DNA of 64,000 bases, from NCBI RefSeq assembly GCF_003121925.1, contig NZ_QEWR01000004.1:186001-250000 (forward strand), read 5' to 3'. Origin of the DNA: Ignatzschineria indica. GTDB taxonomy: Bacteria; Pseudomonadota; Gammaproteobacteria; Cardiobacteriales; Wohlfahrtiimonadaceae. The notes under the pieces were generated by a model that saw only the letters and a program-made list of their open reading frames with translations, did not search any database and was not told where the DNA came from. The translations under genes and the position numbers were made by a program. Of this stretch, positions 53,145 through 61,876 are shown one piece after another. Numbering within the stretch: the stretch's first letter is position 1; each line of letters opens with the position of its first letter.

Positions 53145-53283
53145 TTGTGGAGCGGCGGGAGCTTACCATTTTGTTCTTATAACTAGTGCATGCCCGCTAT
53201 TGGCATCGATGATGCCCGTTGCCGGCGCGTAGTTTTTGGAAGCGCATGATAGTAAGGACCGGCACCGTTCAGCCTCTTTTGTT
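53145..53283. repeat. Hairpin repeat R3, left part
   Basis: One A unit (GGAGCGGCGGGAGC to GCATGCCCGC, then GGCATCGATGATGCC) and one B hairpin (TTGCCGGCGCGTAGTTTTTG to CCGGCACCGTTCAGCC). It abuts the toxin gene 3' end. Confidence 0.85.
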
Positions 53284-53285
53284 GA

Positions 53286-53552
53286 TTATCTATAAATTTT
53301 CTTTCGATGTCCGATAAAGAGAGCAAGGATCGTTAATTTTTTATCTTGTATATCACATATAATTCGGTAATTGCCGACTCGATAGCGCCAGAGACTTTTG
53401 AGATTACCTTGTAGGGCTTTTCCCCTCACTCTCGGATCATCTAAGTGAGCAATTTGTAGCTCTAAAGTATCCACTATGCGTTTAGCATAAGTTTTATCGA
53501 TCTTTTTTAATGCTTTTAGAGCGCTATCAGAATATTCAATTCTCCAGACCAA
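53286..53552 (-). CDS. RelE/ParE-family mRNA interferase toxin
   Basis: 88 residues, full length. IEYSDSALKALKKIDK, then GKALQGNLKSLWRYRVGNYRI (cut: GKALQGNLKSL, WRYRVGNYRI) and ILALFIGHRKKIY are the RelE fold pieces, with basic residues and the C-terminal HRKKIYR typical of ribosome-dependent cleavers. The start overlaps the antitoxin gene end by 17 bases. The module lies between two parts of a hairpin repeat. Activity is inferred from family membership. Confidence 0.92.
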   Translation of the reverse strand: MVWRIEYSDSALKALKKIDKTYAKRIVDTLELQIAHLDDPRVRGKALQGNLKSLWRYRVGNYRIICDIQDKKLTILALFIGHRKKIYR

Positions 53553-53760
53553 GTCTTCTTCTCACTTCTTTACTGCTATGTGTCGACTCTTGACCTTGAT
53601 GAATACGCTTTAGAATTTGTTCAGCTATCTGAGCTTCCTCGATATCGGTAATATGTTCTAAAAGAGCTTCTTTAACATATTCTTCCTCACTGATACCGGC
53701 TTTATGAGCTAAAGCTGTTAATCGTGTAGAGATCTCTTTTGGTAGGTCTATTGCTAACAT
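53536..53760 (-). CDS. Ribbon-helix-helix antitoxin of the RelE-type pair
   Basis: About 74 residues from ATG 53760. MLAIDLPKEISTRLTALAHK is the N-terminal DNA-binding ribbon-helix-helix, and EEAQIAEQILKRIHQGQ and SKEVRRRLGLEN form the toxin-binding tail. AGAGGGG just upstream is its ribosome site; the ATG at 53775 (AAGGA upstream) is an alternative adding five residues. Such antitoxins neutralise the toxin and repress their own promoter. Translated first, then coupled to the toxin. Confidence 0.88.
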   Translation of the reverse strand: MLAIDLPKEISTRLTALAHKAGISEEEYVKEALLEHITDIEEAQIAEQILKRIHQGQESTHSSKEVRRRLGLEN

Positions 53761-53885
53761 CTTTCCCCTCTTCATGATGAACAATCCTTTTGATTTTAGT
53801 TGATCTTTTTCCATTGTGGGAAATTCGCCATTGAAATTCAATAGACCTCTCTTTATGCCTCTCAATTCTTTTACATTGATTTGAC

Positions 53886-53921
53886 AGCATGCAGGGTAAT
53901 CTCCGGCAACTCAACAATCTT
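53886..53921. repeat. Hairpin repeat R3, right part (C-type 3' half only)
   Basis: The words GCATGCAGGGTAATCTCCGG and GGCAACTCAACA occur here without their 5' partner arm. This half lies beyond the antitoxin gene, so the toxin-antitoxin pair separates it from the rest of the unit at 53145-53283. Confidence 0.75.
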
Positions 53922-54098
53922 TTTCATTCAATAATATTCCAGTTAAGAAGTGTTATTAATCAATCAAAAATTCTGATTGTAATTGTCGATAGCGCTATTT
54001 CTGATAAAAAGGTAGAATTGGGAAGATAAATTAAAAACGAGAGGGAATTTCTTATTAGGAATTCTCTCCTTTAAGTATTCAATGAGAGAGAAAATAAA

Positions 54099-55040
54099 AT
54101 GAGTGAAATAAATCGTACATTAGCATTTGTCTTTCCTGGTCAAGGTTCACAAAGTACCGGGATGATTGCCGACCTTTTAGATCATCCACTTGTTGTTGAG
54201 ACCTTACAGGATGCCGATGATGCATTAGGATTTTCACTATCAGAAATTATTCGTTCAGGAGATGCTGATCAATTAGGGAAAACAGAGATCACTCAACCGG
54301 CGATCTTAACCGTTAGCATCGCGCTTTGGCGTGTTTGGTGCGCAGAAAATGGTGCAAAACCTGCCTATCTTGCCGGCCATAGCTTAGGGGAATATAGCGC
54401 ACTTGTGGCAAGTGGCGTTTTAGCATTTAAAGATGCGGTTAAATTAGTCCATCAACGTGGTCTCTTTATGCAGGAAGCTGTTCCTGTAGGAACGGGTGCA
54501 ATGGCGGCAGTATTAGGATTAGATGATGATGCCGTTAGAGCCGTTTGTCATGATTCTGAAAAAGCAGGTATCGTCGCTGCCGTTAACTTTAACTCTCCCG
54601 GTCAAGTGGTCATTGCCGGTGAAAAGGCGGCGGTAGAAGCGGCTTGTGAACTTGCAAAAGAGCGTGGAGCGCGTCGCGCACTTCTGCTCCCTGTCTCTGT
54701 TCCTTCCCACTCAATTTTGATGAAACCAGCGGCTGAACAGTTAGCAACCGTGCTCGATGATATGCTGCTCTCTGCTCCAAAAGAGATTGTGATCCATAAC
54801 GTGGATGTGAGCGCGCATCGTGATGTCGAAGAGATTAAAGAAGCATTAATTAGCCAACTCTATGAACCTGTTCGCTGGACAGAGACGATCGAATACCTTG
54901 CGCGCGAAGGGGTTACTACGATCGTAGAGTGTGGTCCTGGTAAGGTATTGACCGGTCTTATCCGCCGTATCGACAAATCCTTGACCACTTACAATGTGTT
55001 AGATGGAGGAACTCTCGAGAGTGTTATCAAAGAAATCTAA
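54099..55040 (+). CDS. fabD: Malonyl-CoA-ACP transacylase
   Basis: 313 residues. The oxyanion motif VFPGQGSQ, the nucleophile GHSLGEYSALV, the Arg in LMQEA-QRG region (HQRGLFMQEAVP) and VPSHS with the catalytic His are present. It loads malonate onto ACP for fatty acid synthesis. In most relatives fabG and acpP follow; here the next gene is yciB, which starts inside the fabD 3' end. Confidence 0.96.
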   Translation: MSEINRTLAFVFPGQGSQSTGMIADLLDHPLVVETLQDADDALGFSLSEIIRSGDADQLGKTEITQPAILTVSIALWRVWCAENGAKPAYLAGHSLGEYSALVASGVLAFKDAVKLVHQRGLFMQEAVPVGTGAMAAVLGLDDDAVRAVCHDSEKAGIVAAVNFNSPGQVVIAGEKAAVEAACELAKERGARRALLLPVSVPSHSILMKPAAEQLATVLDDMLLSAPKEIVIHNVDVSAHRDVEEIKEALISQLYEPVRWTETIEYLAREGVTTIVECGPGKVLTGLIRRIDKSLTTYNVLDGGTLESVIKEI

Positions 55041-55665
55041 TATCCCCCAAATCCTCTTAGGGGCGTGTACCGCGATCTTTTTAGGGACCTATCTCTTCTT
55101 TGGTCGCGATCTTGTTCTTGCAACAAAAGCATTGGTCTATAGCTCGGCGATTGCGTTACTCGTTTCAGGACTCTTCTTCCGGCAATCGATGCGTCGAAAT
55201 GATTGGTTAATCCTCTCGGCGACATTGATCTTCGGAACGATGACCATTGTCTTCGATAATGAGGTCTTTATTCAGTGGCGTACTTCTATTGTCAATATTC
55301 TTATCGCAATTGGCCTTGTAGGGATGTTCTATCTAAAAAAATCTCCCATTAAGATGATCTTTGGGAAGACTTTAGATATTGAACTGCCGGAGCATGAGTG
55401 GTTACGAACCAATCTCTGGTGGGCAGCCTATATGTTGGTGATGGCGGCGCTCAATGCTGTGATTATTCTCGTAGGGCTCTCCTCTGAAGTCTGGATGAGC
55501 TTTAAGATGGTGATCAATCCGCTTCTTACCTTTGTATTAGCGATTCTCTTGATGGTACATCTTGTTAAAAAAGGGAAGCACTATGAGGCAATCAAGCGCG
55601 CTGAAATAGAGGCAGAGGATAGTAAGCAGCATCAGCTCGCTCAAAAAGAGCAAGAAGAGTCATAA
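55003..55665 (+). CDS. YciB-like intracellular septation protein family membrane protein
   Basis: Up to 220 residues with about five membrane segments (ILLGACTAIFLGTYLFFG, IALLVSGLFF, LILSATLIFGTMTIVF, SIVNILIAIGLVGMFYL, FVLAILLMVHLV). The central KMIFGKTLDIELPEHEWLR with NLWWAAYMLVMAALN matches YciB, a protein of the inner membrane tied to cell envelope and septation. The ATG at 55003 lies inside fabD in another frame; GTG at 55021 with GGAGG 11 bases upstream is a good alternative. The polar C-terminus is Glu/Gln-rich. Confidence 0.88.
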   Translation: MEELSRVLSKKSNIPQILLGACTAIFLGTYLFFGRDLVLATKALVYSSAIALLVSGLFFRQSMRRNDWLILSATLIFGTMTIVFDNEVFIQWRTSIVNILIAIGLVGMFYLKKSPIKMIFGKTLDIELPEHEWLRTNLWWAAYMLVMAALNAVIILVGLSSEVWMSFKMVINPLLTFVLAILLMVHLVKKGKHYEAIKRAEIEAEDSKQHQLAQKEQEES

Positions 55666-55858
55666 TCGGTCTCGATTGGTTATATTAGTAGTATTTCGAT
55701 AAGTTGATATCACTAGGTGTTTGATATCGTCCGATATACACCGATATACAAATATCTATTAATAATTGCGAATTAAGTTCTAATAAGGACTAATAAGGGC
55801 TAATAACGGAGCGTAAAGATTAACCTATTACATTATTGTGGGGTTTTTAGATAAAAAG

Positions 55859-56134
55859 ATGAATAATCAAGCAAGATTAGATAAAATTAAAGACTTATTG
55901 ACTGAGGCATTAGCGCCAACTTTTCTCGAGATTATCGATGATAGTCATCTCCATGCCGGTCATGCCGGTGCTCGAGGAGGCGCAGGTCACTTTACAGTAA
56001 AGATCGATTCACCAAAATTTGTCGGTCTGCCGCTTTTAAAGCAGCATCGATTGGTGTATCAAGCATTAGATACCATGATGGATCGTGATATCCATGCATT
56101 AAGTATTCAAATTACGACTCAACAACCGAAATAA
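55859..56134 (+). CDS. BolA family protein
   Basis: 91 residues from the ATG at 55859 (MNNQARLDKIKDLLTEALAP); a GTG at 55838 without ribosome site is unlikely. FLEIIDDSHLHAGHAGA and GHFTVKIDSPKFVG, LPLLKQHRLVYQALDTMM show the BolA fold with the invariant His. BolA proteins work with monothiol glutaredoxins in iron-sulfur and redox regulation. The leader contains irregular CTAATAAGG repeats. It is followed 13 bases later by the parvulin gene. Confidence 0.92.
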   Translation: MNNQARLDKIKDLLTEALAPTFLEIIDDSHLHAGHAGARGGAGHFTVKIDSPKFVGLPLLKQHRLVYQALDTMMDRDIHALSIQITTQQPK

Positions 56135-56147
56135 GGGAAGAGTAGCA

Positions 56148-57029
56148 ATGAAAAATTTATTTAAAAAGACATTATTAACCGCAGCACTTATGGGAGCTTT
56201 CTCTGTAGTTGCAATGGCAGATGAGGCACAGCCTGTTGCTGTTGAAGCGGAAGTTGTATCAGAGGGTTATCAATTACAAGACCCTGTGGCAACAGTCAAT
56301 GGAAAAGAGGTTTCTAAAGCAGAATTAGAGAACTTCCTACTCCTCTCTCAAGGTGTTGAAGTCGATGAGGTCGAGAGTCCAGAAGTAGCGGTACAACTCG
56401 TTAAACTCCTTGGCACCCAAGATGCTTTAGCAGAAGAAGCGAAGAAGCGTGGACTCGATAAGGATCAAGATTATCAATTGAAGATGCGTCTTATTGGCGA
56501 TCTCTTCTTAGCGGATCTTCTCTTCCAAAATATGCTCGATAAGGGTGAGATTACTCAAGAAGAGCTCAAAGCACAATATGATGCAATGGTGGCTCAAATT
56601 GAGCAGACTGAGTATCAGGCATCTCATATCTTAGTTGACTCGGAAGAGGAAGCGAATGGGATTATCGAAGATATCAAGAGTGGTAAAACAACTTTTGCAG
56701 AAGCGGCAAAAGAGAAATCACTCGATCCAGCAACCGCTGCACGTGATGGTAGCATCGGTGGTTGGTTCCGCCTTTCAATGATGGATCCAAGTTTTGGTGA
56801 AGCGTTGAAAGGAATGGAGAAAGGGAAGATGAGCGAAACGCCTGTTGAATCCCAATTTGGTTACCATGTTATCGTTTTAGATGATGTGCGTGATTTAGAT
56901 CTTGAGATCAAACCATTTGATGAGTTAGATGAAGAGACTAAATTACAGTTAGCACAACCACTCTTCCAAAAATATGTGGAAGAAGTTCAAGAGAAAGTGA
57001 ATGTTGAGCTACCAGAAGCAAAACAGTAA
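56148..57029 (+). CDS. Periplasmic parvulin-type peptidyl-prolyl isomerase
   Basis: 293 residues. A signal peptide (FKKTLLTAALMGAFSVVAMA, cleavage after ADEA-like region) leads, then an N-terminal SurA/PrsA-like helical domain (NGKEVSKAELENFLLL) and a PpiC domain (QASHILVDSEEEA, GSIGGWFRLSMMDPSF, SQFGYHVIVLDDV). It catalyses proline isomerisation in envelope protein folding. Length lies between small parvulins and SurA, so it is a PpiC/PpiD-like secreted foldase. AAGGGAAGAG ribosome site. Confidence 0.92.
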   Translation: MKNLFKKTLLTAALMGAFSVVAMADEAQPVAVEAEVVSEGYQLQDPVATVNGKEVSKAELENFLLLSQGVEVDEVESPEVAVQLVKLLGTQDALAEEAKKRGLDKDQDYQLKMRLIGDLFLADLLFQNMLDKGEITQEELKAQYDAMVAQIEQTEYQASHILVDSEEEANGIIEDIKSGKTTFAEAAKEKSLDPATAARDGSIGGWFRLSMMDPSFGEALKGMEKGKMSETPVESQFGYHVIVLDDVRDLDLEIKPFDELDEETKLQLAQPLFQKYVEEVQEKVNVELPEAKQ

Positions 57030-57080
57030 CGATCTTATCGTTGATCTGTAGTTCGCCCCAATAATGGGGCGCTCTGTAAT

Positions 57081-57117
57081 GACCTGATCCTCTCCGAGAG
57101 GTTTCAGGTCTTTTTGT
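57081..57117 (+). terminator. Terminator after the parvulin gene
   Basis: GACCTGA pairs with TTCAGGTC around CTCTC/GAGAG inner stem and TTTTT follows. A second GC-rich hairpin (CGCCCCA/TGGGGCG) lies just before it. Confidence 0.9.
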
Positions 57118-57133
57118 TCATTAGGGTTAATTG

Positions 57134-58300
57134 ATGGCATATTTTTTTGAGTTTATTCTTTTTGTGGCGAAGACTGGCACGATTATTGTCGCCTTTATTG
57201 TGGCGCTTCTCTTTTTAGCTTCTCTGCGTAATAATCAGCAGCAATCGGGGGGCAAGATCGAGTTTAAGGATCTTGGTGAGCGTTATCAGCAGATCAAAGA
57301 GGGTTTTTTAGAGTTTAAACATAGCGATCTTGATGATAAAGATTTTAAGGCCGAACTTGAGAAAGAGGAATCTCGAGAGAAGCAAGCAGAAGCTTTAGAG
57401 AATGCAGCAGAATCGATATCTGAAGGGAGATCTGAAACGGTCCCTGAAAATATTGTGCAAGAGGATAAAGAGGATAAAGAGGGCGATCAGCGTGCTGAGC
57501 GTGATGAGAAATCGCAAGTTGCAAAAGCCCCTTTCTGGCAGTTTTGGAAGCGTGAGAAAGAGAAGAGCAAGCCGAAAAAGGCAGATACGCTCTATGTGTT
57601 GGAATTTGATGGGGATATTCAAGCGGAAGAGGTGCGTAGCTTACGAGAGGAGGTCTCCGCGTTATTGCAGATCGCAGAGAAAGGGGATGAGGTATTGATT
57701 CGTCTTAAGAGCCCCGGTGGCGCTGTCAATGGTTATGGTTTAGCCGCCTCACAATTAGTACGTATTCGCGATAGAGGGATCCATTTAACGGTGGCAGTGG
57801 ATGAAGTGGCTGCTAGTGGTGGTTATTTAATGGCTTCTGTTGCGCATAAGATCTTAGCAGCGCCTTTTGCCATTGTCGGTTCTATCGGTGTTGTGGCAGA
57901 GATGCCTAATTTCCATAAATTATTGGAGAAATATAATATCGATTATGAGCAATTTACTGCAGGTGAGTATAAGCGCACAGTTTCGATGTTTGGTGAGAAT
58001 AGTGAAGCGGCAAAAGAGAAGTTCCGTGCCGAACTCAATGAGATTCACCATATTTTTAAAGATTTTGTCCAACAATATCGTCCACAGCTTGAGATTGAGC
58101 AGATCGCAACGGGCGAGTATTGGCTTGCGGTTAAAGCGCTAGAACTCGGTTTAGTGGATGAGTTAAAGACGAGTGATTCCTATATCTTAGAATCGATGAA
58201 GAATAAAAATGTCTACACGATTCAATATGTGGAGAAGAGCTCTGTCCGTCAAGGAATTTCCCGCTTCTTAACTCGTATTATGAAGCGAATTCCCTTCTAA
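57134..58300 (+). CDS. sohB: SohB-type S49 peptidase
   Basis: 388 residues. An N-terminal membrane segment (FVAKTGTIIVAFIVALLFL) is followed by a charged linker of about 100 residues (EDKEDKEGDQRAERDEKSQ) and the S49 domain with VDEVAASGGYLMASVAHKI (serine nucleophile), GEYKRTVSMFGE (lysine) and the ClpP-like fold. SohB is a periplasm-facing membrane protease of the signal-peptide-peptidase family. The linker has 9-bp-type repeats (GAGGATAAA twice). A terminator precedes and follows. Confidence 0.93.
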   Translation: MAYFFEFILFVAKTGTIIVAFIVALLFLASLRNNQQQSGGKIEFKDLGERYQQIKEGFLEFKHSDLDDKDFKAELEKEESREKQAEALENAAESISEGRSETVPENIVQEDKEDKEGDQRAERDEKSQVAKAPFWQFWKREKEKSKPKKADTLYVLEFDGDIQAEEVRSLREEVSALLQIAEKGDEVLIRLKSPGGAVNGYGLAASQLVRIRDRGIHLTVAVDEVAASGGYLMASVAHKILAAPFAIVGSIGVVAEMPNFHKLLEKYNIDYEQFTAGEYKRTVSMFGENSEAAKEKFRAELNEIHHIFKDFVQQYRPQLEIEQIATGEYWLAVKALELGLVDELKTSDSYILESMKNKNVYTIQYVEKSSVRQGISRFLTRIMKRIPF

Positions 58301-58364
58301 GGTAGTGATATTGATAGAATATTGAAGGGATATTTTGAGTAGTCGTAAGATAGAAGAGAGTAAG

Positions 58365-58396
58365 CCGGCAAGAGAGTAAAAGTGCTCTTTTGCCGG
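58365..58396. repeat. Hairpin with the CCGGCAA arm
   Basis: CCGGCAAGAGAG pairs with CTCTTTTGCCGG (one mismatch) after sohB. The arms are the same word used in the repeat arrays, but the loop differs and no array unit is present. Confidence 0.6.
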
Positions 58397-58410
58397 TGAA
58401 AATAGAGATC

Positions 58411-58453
58411 AACCCCAATAGCGATTATAATGGTGCGTTATTGGGGTTTTTTA
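58411..58453 (+). terminator. Terminator between sohB and priA
   Basis: AACCCCAATA pairs with TATTGGGGTT around an 18-base loop and is followed by TTTTTA. Strong Rho-independent type. Confidence 0.9.
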
Positions 58454-58524
58454 TGAGCTGAGTCGTACTGTCGGCGTTGATCATAGAAATCAGGGTAGTA
58501 GGTAGAGAGAAGGTAGAGGATAGA

Positions 58525-60783
58525 ATGGCTGAGAAGCGCATTAGAGAAGCGAGCGTAGAAGCTGCGGAACGGGTAATAGAAGTGGCGTTGCCTTGTCCGC
58601 TTCATCGCACCTTTGAGTATCTTGCTACTGATATATTTATTAAAGATGAGGCGGAGAGCGCTTCCCCAAAAAAGATTAGCCCCGCCGTTGGGATGCGAGT
58701 TGCTGTTAATTTTGCGCGTCGGGAGATGATCGGAATTATTGTAGCGGTCAAAGAGGAGAGCGATTATCCTCGTGAGAAGTTGAAACTGATCAAAAATCTC
58801 CTCGATGAGATGCCCATTATTGGGCGTAATCTTTTGAGCCTAGCTGAGAGAATTGCCCACTACTACCACGCGCCGATAGGGGAGGTTTTACAACTCTTTC
58901 TTCCTACTCCTCTACGACAAGGGCGGCCGCTCTATGTTGCGGAAGATTACTATCAGATCACCGATGCCGGTATTGCATGGCGTGAAGATGTGCAAAATCG
59001 TGCTTCAAGAGCTAAAATTGCGATTCTTAACTTCTTCGAAGAAGGGCAGCGTTATAGTGAAGTAGCGCTTTTAGCCCAATTTCCTAATTTTAAAAATCAT
59101 CGTCGTGCGCTCTTAGAGAGTGCTCTACTTCTGCGTGAAGCCGATCTCGATTGTGAGCCTTCTCCGGCGAAACCGCCATCAGAAGAGCCTCCATTACAAT
59201 TAACTACCGCACAGCAGCATATTGTGGATGATATTGTGGTCAATAGACCGCCTCTCTCCTTTATTGAGGGAGTGACAGGCTCAGGGAAAACAGCTGTCTA
59301 TACAGAGATCGCGCGTCATCATCTGGCAAAAGGGGAGCAGGTTTTGATGTTAGTGCCGGAGATCGGCTTAACGCCTCAATTTGTCAGTCGCATAGAGTCC
59401 GCATTATCGGTCCGTGTTGCCGTTATTCACTCTCAATTGAGTGATAATGAGCGTCTAGAGGCGTGGCGTAATGCCGCATTAGGGCGGATCGATCTACTTA
59501 TCGGCACCCGTTCTGCGCTCTTTACCCCCTTTGCGCGTCTTGGTTTGATGATTATCGATGAAGCGCATGATAGCTCCTATATACAGCGAGATGGTGTTCG
59601 TTATTCTGCTCACAATAGTGCCATTTGGCGGGCTCATTTTGAAAAGATTCCGCTGGTGATGGGGAGTGCAACGCCTACCTATGAGAGTGTTCGTAATATT
59701 GCGGAAGGGCGTTTTAGCTATTATCAGCTGCCAGAGCGAGTGAGTGGTGCAATGCCGGAGTGGGAGATTGTCGATCTCAATGAGGAGAAGAATTACGATG
59801 GCATCACAACACGGGTTTTAGATGAGATTGAGGCGACGATTGCACGGAAAGAGCAGGTATTGATCTTCCTAAATCGGCGTGGATTCTCTCCTGTTTTAAC
59901 CTGTCTCGACTGTGGCAAGATTGAGGAGTGTCATCATTGCAGTAGCTATCTCAACTTTCATCGCACCACCGGAATGCTTCATTGCCATCATTGTGGGACA
60001 CGATATCCCTATCCTAAAGTATGTAGTGCTTGTGGTGGTACGCATTTTAAGGAATTAGGGGCAGGCACGCAGAAGATTGAAAAAGCATTAGCCGATGCAT
60101 TTCCTTTGGCGAGAGTTTTACGTTTTGATCGGGATAATGTTCGCAATAGTCGGGAGTTAGTGGAGAATTTAACCCAGATCGGGGAGCAATCAGCCGATAT
60201 CATTGTAGGCACGCAGATGTTAGCAAAGGGGCATGATTTTCCCAATATCACTTTAGTGGTTCTCCTCAATAGTGATGGGCTCTTCTTTGCCAATGATTTT
60301 CGGGCAGATGAGAAGCTAGCACAACTCTTGATGCAGGTTTCAGGGCGTGCAGGGCGGGGGGAGAAGAGAGGAAAGGTTTTAGTACAGACGATGTTTCCTG
60401 ATAATGCCCTTTTTCATCAGTTACCTAAGATCGGTTATCAAGCTTATGCCCAAGAGGCGCTTGAAGTACGTCAGATTCTCAATCTTCCGCCTTACTCCTA
60501 TCAGATCTTAATTCAGGTAGAAGCAAGAAGTGAATCGGAAGCGACTTCATATCTCGAAGGGTTACTCAATCATATTGAGCCAGATCCTCAAGTTGAGATC
60601 ACCCCAGTGATGCCCAATAACCTTAAGCGCCGGCAAGGATTTTATCGGGTACATGTGATCCTTCAATCGGAAAAGCGAAGTGCTCTGCACCGAATGGCAT
60701 ACCAAATACGTCTCCTCTATGAAGCCAATATTCGCTCCAATATTCGCCTCTTAATCGAGGTTGACCCCATCGACTTCACCTAA
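58525..60783 (+). CDS. priA: Primosomal protein N' (replication restart helicase)
   Basis: 752 residues from the ATG at 58525; a TTG at 58477 lacks a better ribosome site. The N-terminal DNA-binding domain (PLHRTFEYL) precedes helicase motifs: GVTGSGKTAVY (Walker A), LMIIDEAHDSSY (DEAH box), VMGSATPTYES, and zinc clusters CLDCGKIEECHHC, LHCHHCG and CSACGG. GRGEKRGKVLVQT and PPYSYQILI follow. PriA reloads DnaB at stalled forks. A GAGG site lies upstream. Confidence 0.95.
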   Translation: MAEKRIREASVEAAERVIEVALPCPLHRTFEYLATDIFIKDEAESASPKKISPAVGMRVAVNFARREMIGIIVAVKEESDYPREKLKLIKNLLDEMPIIGRNLLSLAERIAHYYHAPIGEVLQLFLPTPLRQGRPLYVAEDYYQITDAGIAWREDVQNRASRAKIAILNFFEEGQRYSEVALLAQFPNFKNHRRALLESALLLREADLDCEPSPAKPPSEEPPLQLTTAQQHIVDDIVVNRPPLSFIEGVTGSGKTAVYTEIARHHLAKGEQVLMLVPEIGLTPQFVSRIESALSVRVAVIHSQLSDNERLEAWRNAALGRIDLLIGTRSALFTPFARLGLMIIDEAHDSSYIQRDGVRYSAHNSAIWRAHFEKIPLVMGSATPTYESVRNIAEGRFSYYQLPERVSGAMPEWEIVDLNEEKNYDGITTRVLDEIEATIARKEQVLIFLNRRGFSPVLTCLDCGKIEECHHCSSYLNFHRTTGMLHCHHCGTRYPYPKVCSACGGTHFKELGAGTQKIEKALADAFPLARVLRFDRDNVRNSRELVENLTQIGEQSADIIVGTQMLAKGHDFPNITLVVLLNSDGLFFANDFRADEKLAQLLMQVSGRAGRGEKRGKVLVQTMFPDNALFHQLPKIGYQAYAQEALEVRQILNLPPYSYQILIQVEARSESEATSYLEGLLNHIEPDPQVEITPVMPNNLKRRQGFYRVHVILQSEKRSALHRMAYQIRLLYEANIRSNIRLLIEVDPIDFT

Positions 60784-60811
60784 ATCATTTTGACTCAATA
60801 AGAAGGTTTTT

Positions 60812-61505
60812 GGAGCGGCGGGAGCCGACCATCTCAATCTTTTTACCGGTGTATGCCCGCCATTCGGCATCTTCGATGCCGAGAGTTATTGCGATGGAGT
60901 GTGATAGTTTCCTGTGACAGATGATCGCCACTTGCCGGCGCGCGATTTCTGGAAGAACGCGATAGTAAGATCCGGCAACTCAACAGTCTTTCTCGTTTCA
61001 AGAAAAGAGTCGGTGATAGAAGATCGCCTCGTGCCGGCACGCAATTTTTGGAAGTATGCAGTAGTAATCTCCGGCAGTTCATCAGCTTTTTTTATTTTGA
61101 TCAATTGCTCTTAAGAGAATTTGTGGAGCGGCGGGAGCCGATTATTTCATTCTTTTAACCGATGCATGCCCGCCATTTGGCATCTTCGATGCCGAGAGTT
61201 ATTGCGATGGAATGTGATAGTTTCCGGTGATAGAAGATCGCCATTTGCCGGCGCACGATTTTTGGAAAAACGCGATAGTAAGAACCGGCACCGTTCAGCC
61301 TTTTTCATTTTAAAATAACTGATGATAGAAGATCATCACTTGCCGGCATATGATTTCTGGAAGTATGCAGGGGTAATCTCCGGCAACTCATCAGCTCTCT
61401 TTGTATAATCAATTGTTCTTAAGAGAATTTGTGGAGCGGCGGGAGCCGACCATCTCAATCTTTTTACCGGTGTATGCCCGCCGTTTGGCATTCTCAATAC
61501 CGAGA
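60812..61505. repeat. Hairpin repeat array R4
   Basis: A units begin near 60813, 61125 and 61435, B hairpins near 60931 and 61245, C hairpins near 61031 and 61338. Several trailing hairpins (GGCATCTTCGATGCC) are exact; the last (GGCATTCTCAATACC) is partly decayed. Located between priA and the R5 array, both lying in the convergent priA-fabI gap. Confidence 0.9.
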
Positions 61506-61575
61506 AGAATAGGGGTCTATCTAAAGTAGATGTGTTGGCAATAGATCCTAGAGTTATCTATCTTAAGAAACGACA
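61506..61575. other. Sequence between arrays R4 and R5 (start)
   Basis: Together with 61600-61876, about 350 bases of ordinary AT-rich DNA lie between R4 and R5. No coding frame of length and no RNA gene was seen; only the palindrome at 61576 stands out. Confidence 0.45.
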
Positions 61576-61599
61576 AAGGACATCTAATTAGATGTCCTT
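61576..61599. repeat. 24-bp perfect palindrome
   Basis: AAGGACATCTAA followed directly by its exact complement, with no loop. It lies in the gene-free gap between R4 and R5. It could be a binding site or a terminator core, but no U tract or neighbouring gene supports either. Confidence 0.55.
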
Positions 61600-61876
61600 A
61601 AAATAGTATCAATGGCGTGTCATTGCCATAATTTAATACTAGCTCTTATTGCTAAGAGTCTTAAAAGCCCCTTATGGGTTCATACATAGCATTATACGAT
61701 TTAAGCTAACTTGCAACTTTTTCTTCTCTTCCTGAAAGAGAGCTTCATCTAATTTTTATAATGGTATGTCGATACACTTTATCCATTTAATTCTATTGAA
61801 GATATTAGAAATATAACAGACCATAAGTGTAGATCATTATTAGATAAATTGTATCTTTGTGTTTGATTCTATTAAG

